From: Zancudomyces culisetae
Lineage: Eukaryota > Kickxellomycota > Harpellomycetes > Harpellales > Legeriomycetaceae
Assembly: GCA_001969505.1 (NCBI GenBank)
Contig: LSSK01001631.1
Span: 1 to 18,551 of the forward strand
Reading direction: 5' to 3'
DNA: 18,551 bases
The position numbers and the translations under genes are program-made. The notes below the pieces were generated by a model. It did no database searches, was not told where the DNA came from, and saw only the letters and a program-made list of their open reading frames with translations. Shown one piece after another: positions 1 to 9,700 of the stretch. Every line of letters starts with the position of its first letter. The stretch's first letter is position 1.

Positions 1-529
1 TTACAAGATGGATTACAAAACATAACAAAATATGGCTGGAGTTTTAGTTACACAACAATCCAAGCATTTTCGTTGATAATCATTTTACCATTTTCCTCAT
101 TCTTTTTTTCAGTATAAAATTATTGTATAACTTCCAAACTTATTACATAACACATACTTTCTTCATGTTAATAATGTCTCTGACTGAATATGTATTCCAA
201 TATTCCAGAGTATATTGTGCTCATGTTCTAGGATTAATTTCACCAAATTATCATATTGTTGATATTTAATTCTTTCAACATGATTTAATTAACTGTTAAA
301 TATATCAAATACAAAACCCTTATTCAAAATATACTCCAACTACAATAATATATCATTCTTTATCAAAACCATTGTACAAATCAATTCAATGTACAGCATA
401 CAAATTGGTTTAATTAGGTTATGTGGTTTACAGTATTTTGTTTTGGATTGACATCTTGATTACTTTCATTAATGCTATAGTGGGTACATTAATTAATGAC
501 CAACTTGGTGATGGTGGTACTGGATATAC

Positions 530-553
530 CCTTGAACTAACGCCCAGTGGGTA
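530..553 (-). repeat. Short dispersed motif, copy in left arm
   Basis: On the minus strand this 24-bp stretch contains the 15-mer TACCCACTGGGCGTT followed by AGTTCAAGG. The same motif occurs at 17873-17896 in the right arm and, with two changes, at 13258-13281 beside the acyl-CoA synthetase gene. Weaker similarity extends about 30 bp beyond the motif into a CTCC/CCCT-rich segment. Its function is unknown. Confidence 0.7.
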
Positions 554-582
554 TGGAGTCTTTAGAGGGACGGAGAAAAATT

Positions 583-626
583 ATTAGATGGATATTAGAT
601 GGATATTAGATGGATATTAGATGGAC
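583..626 (+). repeat. 11-bp minisatellite, 4 copies
   Basis: Four head-to-tail copies of ATTAGATGGAT, the last ending in C instead of T. The matching block in the right arm (17701-17843) has 13 copies in the opposite orientation, so this is the main length difference between the arms. Confidence 0.95.
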
Positions 627-654
627 ATTATTTAGGATTGTTTTTTGTAGTTTC

Positions 655-694
655 ATGTGGTATTATGTGGTATTATGTGGTACTATGTGGTATT
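655..694 (+). repeat. 10-bp tandem repeat, 4 copies
   Basis: Four copies of ATGTGGTATT, with one C variant in the third unit. The right arm carries three copies at about 17643-17672. It lies about 30 bp from the 11-bp minisatellite, so two unrelated short tandem arrays sit side by side. Confidence 0.9.
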
Positions 695-1472
695 TATTAC
701 CTTTTACATCTGATCGTTTAGCTGTACTGTATTACCAGTTATTCTAAAGCACATAAGATATAAACCTAGCACTAAATATTTTTTTATTTGTAGGAGCACC
801 AGCTTTGGAAGTGCATCTGTATTATATTTTTAAAGTTACTTGTATTGATTCACCCATAGAATCATATATTATCTGTATTATTATGTATAAAACATGGGTA
901 CAATCAAACGATTGCACTTTGATATGGGGTATAATAATGTTCGTGTTTTAGACATTCTGGCATACAAAAACAAGATTTGGCAATTTTATATACAGTGTGG
1001 GTGGGGTCTATGGTCTTGAAATTATGCATGTAGATGGTCAAGAAACATGTATATGCTCCGTACACAATATCAACCCAGCACGAAGCCAAATTGTCAAATA
1101 TAACGTTCTCACAAATACTTGAAACGACAAATAAAATTGTAGTACTTGACGTAACACCAAGAGATTGCTGCGTTTTAATTCTAGCTTTTCTGATATTTTA
1201 TACCACCGATTTCAATGTATCAACAAGCCTATAAGTATTCACTCTTTCAGATTACACCTAACCCAAACGTTGAGCATTACTTTTCAGTAATACATCGGGC
1301 TTCATGTACTATACTTTGAATCAAGTTTTCAGTTACTTATTATTGACATTGATAGTGGCAAAGGCAGATTTATGGGGTGTTTTTGGAGGCAAGTAGATGT
1401 TTTTGACCTACCCTACTTGAAGTTTATTTGATACCGCTCTGCACGCACCCGTATTTACAGAATTTCACACAT

Positions 1473-2578
1473 TTAGTTTCATACGATACCATGTTTTTTT
1501 ATATTTAGATTGAAGTGTATTTTAACTTAGTTATTACATAGGATATATCAGTGCCTCGGAAACAATATAATGCAAAAAATAGTTTTTGTGAGCATTGTAA
1601 CTTTATCTATTTCAGATATTGTGTGGTTAAAAAAACGTATTATTCAAAAGCACTATTTCTAAATCAGCTAAATATTCATTTTTAATTTTCTTGATGTTCA
1701 TCCTCAATCATGCTTTATTAAATTTAAGAAATAAATGATTACTAATACTTATTCAAGCTCTGAGAAATAGTGCATGTACTAGCAGTTAAATCATTTTCAT
1801 AACTTTGATAGCTTTAGATAAGTATTCATGTTTCTGTCACCTAGATTTTTTTCTTTAGTTTAGGATCATTTTGATTTTTCGCCAAATAAGCCGAAGAAAC
1901 AAGATCAAATTTTATTAAGCTTTATTGAATGTTCTAATAATATTTTAGAATTACGAGAAAATTACAAATATATATTTCTCCAAAAATAGGAGCAGTGGCG
2001 GTTTAAGCGGGTATATATTATTAGATACATGAAAAGTTGATGTGATGGTTTTCTGTGATGAATAAGCGAGGAAGATACATGAAGAGTAGCAAAAGTGATG
2101 TATAGGACCTTGTCTATGAGTAAGTAAAATAATATCAACTCATCAAAGACCTTATGGCTTTACTTTTGTTCTTGTATTTGTGTATGTATATGTATATATA
2201 CTTAAATGTGTGTGTGATCGTAGCTATACTGTTAGTACGCAAGCGCTTCTTTTTTTAGATCATTTCCTTGACCAAAAATAGACAAAAGCAAAATGAGCTC
2301 AAAATTTGGCAAACCTGTATAACTGCCACCGAATTATCTAATCACTAAACAATAGCATAGTTATTAGAGAAGGCTTGTAAACGAAATAAATGAAATGTTC
2401 TATTAATCAATATATCACATTCCATATTTACAATCTGCACCAAAAACAACCCCAATATGATAATTTCAAAAGCTAATAGCTAAAAAAAGATTTAGTTGAG
2501 ATTTGTGTTGCGAGTTTTTTGTTTTGTTTTTTGTTTTAACTGTTTTTTGAGGATTTATTACGGTTTTTTGTGGAAAAG
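1473..2578. other. AT-rich intergenic region
   Basis: About 1.1 kb between the inner edge of the left repeat arm and the promoter of the secreted-protein gene. I found no ORF with protein-like composition, no tRNA fold and no further copy of the repeat arm. There are short AT and GT runs around 2180-2215 and a T-rich tract with TTTTG-like units at about 2515-2550, just before the TATA box. It is probably the upstream regulatory region of the gene at 2754. Confidence 0.6.
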
Positions 2579-2586
2579 TATAAATA
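2579..2586 (+). promoter_or_regulatory. TATA box of the secreted-protein gene
   Basis: A perfect TATAAATA lies 168 bp upstream of the ATG at 2754, after a T-rich tract and before the (ACA)n microsatellite. This spacing fits a yeast promoter with a 5' UTR of about 80-130 nt. The position and match are visible; use in vivo is inferred. Confidence 0.55.
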
Positions 2587-2703
2587 CAGAGTACAAACAA
2601 GTCGTTATGATTTATTCACTATCATAATCTGGCATTTGATAAATTTAGTGCAGTAGCAGAGGTCTTATCTGTTAAACTTATTTGGTGGTTAATAGCAGCA
2701 AAT

Positions 2704-2737
<34 letters not shown>
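2704..2737 (+). repeat. (ACA)n microsatellite in the 5' leader
   Basis: About eleven uninterrupted ACA/CAA units lie between the TATA box and the ATG at 2754. They could be read as poly-Asn only if translation began at an upstream non-ATG codon (TTG at 2682), which is unlikely. It is therefore probably an untranslated, length-variable leader repeat. Confidence 0.85.
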
Positions 2738-2753
2738 AAGTCATATTGGCATA

Positions 2754-3314
2754 ATGGTAAACATCGGTATAGCATACATATCAACTATGCTTACAATCTT
2801 CTCCGCAAACGCCGTGCCGGTTCCCATGCGCGGTACAAATGTAAGTGTAAATGCACGACTCGAAATCATACCATTTCCAGTTTCAGAAAGTGTTATTACC
2901 AGAAAAACGAGTGTTACGCAGATTTTCCAGCGCCCAATGAAGCCAAGATACAGCGTGTCGGGTCTTGGTAATGCCAGTATATTGAATAAAAACTTGAAAA
3001 GTCCAAGAGGTGGAAGCTTAGGTCGCAGAAGATTTATCAATAAACCTGACCACAGAATCTTTGCTGACATACTTAAAAATATTGAAGGTAATGTCAGCAC
3101 CACCAATAGCGGATCAAATACTGCTGTTAGTGATGACTCCAGTATTGGAACAGGAAGTGTACATGACATCATGGTAGCAGGAACTCCTAGACTGAACCTC
3201 GATCACGATTCCAATGCCAATGACGAAGCTAATGACGAAGCTAATGACGAAGCTAATGACGACGCCGATAGTAACAATGATAGTGATGGTACTGAAGAGT
3301 ATATTGAAGACTAG
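2754..3314 (+). CDS. Putative secreted protein with acidic repeat tail, unrecognised
   Basis: This is a 186-aa protein of no family I recognise. The ATG at 2754 is chosen because it puts a signal peptide at the N-terminus: a hydrophobic stretch at residues 4-18 followed by SANA|VPVP, a good AXA-type cleavage site after Ala20. The ORF extends 24 codons upstream, but only through a TTG and poly-Asn from a microsatellite. Sequons at N29, N73 and N113 would allow N-glycosylation. A tribasic RRR at 91-93 could be a Kex2-type processing site. The C-terminus (about 150-186) is very acidic and contains three perfect NDEA repeats plus NDDA (156-171), encoded by a 12-bp tandem repeat. There is no C-terminal hydrophobic GPI signal. 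A TATA box lies upstream and AATAAA 28 bp past the stop. It converges with RIM15. Cell-wall, extracellular or Kex2-processed precursor roles are all possible. Confidence 0.7.
   Translation: MVNIGIAYISTMLTIFSANAVPVPMRGTNVSVNARLEIIPFPVSESVITRKTSVTQIFQRPMKPRYSVSGLGNASILNKNLKSPRGGSLGRRRFINKPDHRIFADILKNIEGNVSTTNSGSNTAVSDDSSIGTGSVHDIMVAGTPRLNLDHDSNANDEANDEANDEANDDADSNNDSDGTEEYIED
3219..3266 (+). repeat. 12-bp in-frame coding repeat (NDEA)
   Basis: Three identical copies of AATGACGAAGCT and a fourth diverged copy (AATGACGACGCC) encode NDEA x3 and NDDA in the tail of the secreted protein. Identical codons across the copies suggest recent slippage or duplication. Confidence 0.95.
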
Positions 3315-3766
3315 CTTTACTTTTCGCGCAGTTTGATTAACAATAAAATTTTGTTATCCTTCTTTTTTCCCGTCTGGTTATCAAAAAATAAACACAGTCA
3401 CATTAATTCTTTTACTTTATACCAACAAAAAAAAAATACGTTTTTTTCCTTTCCGTTTTCATAAACCTTGGAACCAAAAACAAATAACTGTACCACCTCA
3501 ACTGGACCTTTTACACTACTTTTCTTTATGTCATGGTAATTATTTTAATCTCTTTTATTATTAACTTTTATTTGAAGATTTTGCGTATATGCTTATTTAT
3601 AAGTTAGCTATCTATGTCGAAAAAATGCAATAATATAAAAATTCAAGAATAGATGTAGAGTTGTAGATATTTACAGTATGGACAAGCCGTTCTCCAACAT
3701 GATTGCTTGTGACTATAAATAGAAATCAAAGGTCAAAAAAGAAAAGAAAAGAAAAGAAAAAATAAA
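3315..3766. other. Convergent intergenic gap with 3' processing signals
   Basis: About 450 bp between the stop codons of two convergent genes. AATAAA at 3342-3347 and an A-rich stretch near 3384 are suitable plus-strand polyadenylation signals. On the minus strand, AATAAA-like sites lie at about 3555-3575. A (GAAAA)4 run at 3741-3760 gives a pyrimidine-rich RNA just past the RIM15 stop. No gene is seen. Confidence 0.55.
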
Positions 3767-6700
3767 TTAGAAAAGATTGTTATCTATAGTTTCCTGAAGC
3801 TTTTCCAAGCTAATAGGTCTGACAATTTCTGAATCAAACAAAGACTTTCCCAAACCTTGAGTAAGAGAGTGTGTTGATCCAAAAGTAGATGCAGTATTAA
3901 GATACTTTGAATCCTGGATTTCACTAGAATATTCACACAACGCAACTATAGGTGTTGTGCGGTTGGGGTTATTTGTTGATTTGATCATCCGAGCCACCTG
4001 CTCGCCATCAATAATAGGCAAATGCAAGTCCGCTATTATCAGTGGAAACTTGGTTCTCCCCATAGCCAACCGAACAAGATCTGCACCAGTGTGGACAGTT
4101 ATTGTGGAGTAGCCTATTGTACTACCGCCGTTTCCGGCGTCAGTTCCACTGTTGTCGCTGGTAGGAACAAGAGCTGACTTCCGCTTAACCCGCTTAAGCA
4201 GGATCTCAAGAATCCTACAAGTAACAGGATTATCATCAGCCACCAGAACACAATTGGATGAGGTATAGTAATTATTTGGAGCATAAGTAGGTTGCGAGAT
4301 ACTCAGAGGGCTGGTGGTTCCCGTAGTGGCATGTGTGGTAGTGGTGATTGTATTATTAAAACTACTTGGGGAAAGGGATGGGCTAGGTGATAGTGGTAAG
4401 GGATGGGCGGGTGAAACTTTGAGAGTAGGGAATGTGGGGGAAGGAGAGTGAATTAATGGCTTTGATGAAGAATCAGAGTTCCTCAGTTGTCGTGTAGTTA
4501 CCATTTCCAACAGTGAAACCTCTTTATTTGGAAACTTCTTTTTGGGGTGAAGCGAAGAATCAAGAGTAGGAGAAGAATTAAACACAGAATTATCAATAGG
4601 CGAACCAGGGTTCAATAAACTGGTGCTGCTTCCACTACTAGCGCTACTTCCTACAACAAATTTGTTGGTATTTGCATAATCATCTAAAAATGATGTATTT
4701 TCGGGGTTTTTGCGGTTGTGGGAAGAGGTAGAAATGGCCAGAGGGGATGTTGTTGTTGTTGTTGTTGTTGTTGCTGTTGTTGTTGTGATAGAGTCACTGG
4801 GGTACTTAGGTAAATAAAGATCGGGTTGGTGGTGATGGTGAGGATGATGGTGGAGATGATGATGATGATGATGATGATGATGAGGAAAGATATGGTCTTG
4901 GCTGGGCATAGACGCGGTTGTAGATCTTCTCCTTATCTTCAAGATTTCCTTGTAATTTTCATGTTCTAATACAGGCAGATTTTTAAACAAAAACTTGCCA
5001 AACTGGCTATCATTAGCATTAGCAGAGTTTTGATTGGCAGGTGATCCATCAAATACTGAAGGGGGCTTTTCCTGTTGCTGTTGTTGTTGTTGTTGTTGTT
5101 TTTGGTATACTGTATTTTGTTGTGTTGTACAAATGGGTGAAAATGGAGTATCGCTATCAGCAAAGTTGCCAGAAGATACACAAGGATCCTCATTTTCATT
5201 AAGCAATAACGAATCTATTTTTGCACCTCTAGAATCAAAGTACTCAGTGTCTTCTTCACACACAGTTTCAGGAACAAACTTAGGCCCATGATCGATATTC
5301 CCACTTCCACTAGCGTTGCCGTCATTAGTATTACCAGCATTATCGCCATTGGCGTCATTACCATTTCCAGCGCCATTTCCAGTTCCATCAGCACTACGGT
5401 CATTTAAGAAGGTATTCCAGTTGATTCCTTCAAAAAATGGATGAGCCTTAACCTCCTCAATACCTCTTGACCCTAACCGCCTCTGAGGATCACGTTCAAG
5501 CAGCGCTAAAATAAACTGCTTAGCCTCGGAACTGACTTCAATGTCATCATCATAAAATACTACTGGTGCAGACAAAATATTATCAAAAACTTTGTCTGGT
5601 GTATCGTCATGGAAAGGAGGAATTCCATACAAAAACTCATAGCACATAACACCCAATGCCCACCAATCCACTGCCTGGTCAAACTGTGTACCCAAAATAC
5701 TTTCTGGCGCCAAATAATCAGGTGTGCCAACAATGCATGTTAACCGGCCAGTGGTTGAAGAGTTGCCAGTGACAGCTCGTCTATCCAAAAACCCTAAATG
5801 AGACAATCCGAAATCCGTCAACTTCAAATGACCATGCCGATCTATCAACAGATTGTCAGGCTTTAGGTCGCGATGGACTATGTTTCTGGAATGCAAGTCA
5901 TCCAACCCCAGAACCACCTCGGCCAAATAGCTTTTGGCCCAATCTTCAGGCAAACATCCGACCGACTTTAGCAGCGATGCACAGTCTCCCCCATTCAGAT
6001 ACTCCATCACCAAATACAAATAATTTTTGGACTGGAAGGTAAAGAACAGCTGTACTACAAATGGCGAGTTGATTTGCGTTATCATAATCAGTCGCTCGGC
6101 TCGGATGTTGCTGACTTGGTTCTTGGCCACCATGTCTGCCTTTTTCAGCACTTTGATGGCAAAATATTCGCCGGTTGTTCTCTTTTTGGCCAAATACACT
6201 GATCCGTATGCACCTTTGCTGATCGGCTTGATCAACACAAAATCTGTAATCGATGGCATTGTTGGGTTTAGCAGCTGCTGGGTGCTTGGAATCATCATCG
6301 ATCCCGACCTGGTTATTCGGCCCTCTTTATTCTTTGTTCCCGCCGCCCCTGTTTCATTTTCGTCATCATTGTAGCCAAGCAACCCACAGGATGCTGCCCT
6401 GGTGTTTTCGTTGTAATGCTGCATCTTCTCACCTTGACGGACAATTTCACACAGCGAATAAATGCTTTTAATTTTATTTGAACTAATCGATACCACTGAC
6501 TGTGCTATACTCAGCAATGTAGAGTCTATTATATGCTTGGTTTCCGCTATTTTGTTGCTAAGTTTTTCGACTCCAGCTTCAATGTGCAATATCTTTGAAG
6601 GACTCAAATTTTCTTCGCCAAAAGCACAGTCCTTTACCTGTCTGCATATTTTACTGGTCAGCCTATGTATAGCCATTGAGTCTGCCGAATCCGGTTTATA

Positions 6701-9700
6701 CTGTTCCATCAATGTCAACATATTTGTCAGTGCCTCATTTTGGAGATCAATCTGAACTGTTACTCTATTTGACTGAGCACAAATCCACGAATGTTGTTCA
6801 AAACAATCTGCATCAACCAAATTGTCACAAATCCGACAAACCACTGGTGGAATATCCATCTCCGGCTGCATCGTTTCTGCATAATACCCATAATCCCCTC
6901 CAACAAACCCTGTTTGCAACAACCATACTACATGACTCGGTGCTCTAGTCTCTGGCTCATACATCAACACACCCCTTGCCTCAACATATATCACTTGACC
7001 CTCCTTACCAACGACCTCAAAATGTGTCTCTACAGTCTGTGATTGATCTTCCACCAGCTGCCGCATAGCCATCATGCACACTTCTTGATCGCTTGGTCCC
7101 AAAATCGCACTTATACGTTGTTCTACCAATTGTGTTGCCTCGGTTCCTGTTATTCGCTCCCATGTTGGTGATATATATCGAATTGTTCCATCTAGGCTTA
7201 ATTCCAGCAACACACTTGTACTTTTGTCCATAATCATTGCTTTTGTCAGTTCTGTTTTTTCTTCCTTATTTCCATCAATTTCCCCTAGATCTTCTTTATC
7301 CCTCTCCCTTTCTTGTTCAATCCCAAGCCCTCGCTCCTCTTTCCCCTGCTTTTTCCTCCTGCTAGCCATCTCCTGTTTTTCAGCTTCTTTCCAAACTGCT
7401 TGCCCAACCGAATTTTTAACAGCAAACCACCAGGAAACAATCCGGTTTAACGAGCTTATTGTCACCAGCGATCGCACAAACAACCCTCTGCACGGCCATG
7501 CTGGCTCGCCGCCATTCATACTACCTCTAACGGATTGTTCCCATAATCCCCCTAAATATTGTAGTCTATTTACCCAACTTTCTGTTAATGTTTGGTAACA
7601 AACCTTGCGAGTCTTGTTCGTTGTTTTGCTGTTTAGATACCCAGTATTACTACCAGTTTCTAATTCTGTTTGTCGTTGGTGGCTGTGTTGTTGTTGTGTC
7701 TGTGTCTGTGTCTGTGTCTGTGTCTGTGGATGTTGTTGTTCACTTGGGCTTACAATATCATTATCATATGCGTATATATAATTCTTTCCCAGCAATGCCC
7801 TGTCAGGTGCATCAAGAACCTTCCATATAACATTAACCAATTCCATTACTGCCCCCAGAAACGGCGTAGGCTTGTAGTATGTATCTTCTGCAACAATAGA
7901 TGCCCCCAGCATCGACTTATGATGCGATTTGCTGTCATCATTGTTAGCTGTTCCTGTACTTTTAACATCATAATCCAGAACATTAGCTTCGTTTTGTCGT
8001 CGGTTGGTATAAAACATCTGTGGTGGGATCGATATCAAAGTGCACCCTCCACCTGTAGCGCTGCCATTGGTGTTTGTCATTGTATTTGTTCGTCTTCTAG
8101 TCCAACTTTTAGAACTAGTGTTGGTTGTTGTTCTAGAAATAGGAATAGGTACAATCGTTTCTTCTTTACCAGAAAGCGGTGATGCCCCAATAGGTCGCGA
8201 TTTGGCTCTGTGTATTTTATGTGGCTTTATCTCTTTATCCAATTTTATACTCCTGTCTTCTTGCTCTCTTTCGCTTTCAACACCTTTATTTTTTTTTGAA
8301 AATTTAGCCTCAGTTTCATCACCGCTCCGTTCGAGATTATCAAGCAAAAAAATTTCGTTTCTTTCATTGGCTTTGCCATCTTGCCATCTACTATCCACAG
8401 AACGACCTCCACCCGATTGTGGTGACATTGTAGACTGCATACGTACCGGCGAGGGTGACAATACTTTGATGGATGTCAATGCTTGAGGTTTATTTTTTTG
8501 TCTGAACGAGTTCCTACTTGATTCATCACTAAGTTCAAAGCTGTTGTTTCGTGTGATGGTTGTAGACTGCTCAGGTTTTTTCCTTATACTTCTATTGACA
8601 CTTGCATTTCTACTTCCTACACTGATACTACTGCTACAACGACCCATTTCCGCCCTTCTTCTAACCCCTTTTGTTGCAGATCCGGCCGCTGATGTTGGAT
8701 ATACTGGCCTCGATCCATTGCGTCTACCGCTGTTTCTATAGTCACAAATCAACGACGAATCCCTACTTTGTGCTATTTTCTCTCTTTTTTGCGGCTCCAA
8801 AACTACTCCTAACTTCCTATAAAGTTCATTTAACTGATATTTAGAATACGTTCTATAGGGTACATTGGTATAATTTCCTCCATGCCCACGCATTCCCCTG
8901 GCTGCCTTAATTCCATCTCCTCCCGGCCGTTTTACCCGTGAAGTTACTTTTCTTTCTAGCTTACTGCTGTTACTACTGCTACTCATAATTTTTGGCGGAT
9001 ATCCCATCTTATTCCCTCCTCCACTTTGCCTTTCAGTATCAATCGGATATGTCTCTGAACCTGCAGTTTGCTCCGATCTACGAAAACCCCCGTCTCCCTT
9101 TTTTCTCCTAATACTGTCTCCCCCACTACCGTTTATATTCATACCCGTTTCTGAGCTATCAATGCTACCTGGCCCTAACACGTCCGCCTCGCTCGCTTTA
9201 TTTTGCTGCTGGTCCTGTTCTATATCGCTCCACTCCTCTTCATTAATAATTTGAAGCCCTCGCTCTACAAATTCACTTAGCTCGGTTATCACCGAAATCA
9301 ACTCTCTTTCACTCGTGTTTTTTGCCTGTTTTAATTTACTGTATATATATTTTCTCAGCTTTACAACCTCTGCAACTACATTTTCGTTATATTCATCAAT
9401 TCCCTCCGCACCAGCTTCTTCCCTTCTATCTTTTGTCCTCTTATTGTACTTATTTCCCGACACCTGCGTCTCATCCATACTCACTTCGACCACCCCCTCT
9501 TTTGCTGGTACATAGCATGCTTTCTCCATAATATACATCTTTTCTTTGTTTGCCGTGTATCCAACCGGAATGATTTCCCTTGCGTATCCCCCTGTACATT
9601 TTTTGCCTTCGCCTGATGTGTACACATCACCCACTATTTGTCTAATTCCCCCGATCTTAAGCATCTTGCCCAAACCCATATCATTTGCCCTACAATCTGT

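Larger units (their letters stand above)
1..1472 (+). repeat. Left arm of a ~1.5-kb inverted repeat
   Basis: Base 1 pairs with base 18425, and the match continues to about 1472, opposite 16892. I compared the arms by eye and found roughly two dozen substitutions, about 98% identity. Three length differences fully account for 1472 versus 1534 bp: an 11-bp minisatellite (4 copies here, 13 in the other arm), a 10-bp repeat (4 versus 3), and a 27-bp block at 773-799 present only here. The inner edge reads ATTTCACACA, so in the opposite direction the repeat begins TGTGTGAAAT. The outer edge cannot be seen because the window starts inside or exactly at it. Only short ORFs occur, for example 66 codons at 1034-1234, and none resembles a transposase, integrase or reverse transcriptase I know. 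A dispersed or subtelomeric repeat is the safest call. Confidence 0.93.

Noticed and set aside
530-553. tRNA-derived SINE with a pol III A box
   Set aside because: The CCCAGTGGGTA core slightly resembles an A box, but I found no B box downstream and no tRNA-like fold.
2741-3172. 143-codon minus-strand ORF opposite the secreted-protein gene
   Set aside because: It lacks a promoter or family features. The plus strand has the signal peptide, TATA box, acidic repeats and AATAAA. It is a shadow frame.
5034-5291. Plus-strand ORF with a poly-Cys run
   Set aside because: It is the complement of the RIM15 poly-Gln microsatellite, not a cysteine-rich protein.
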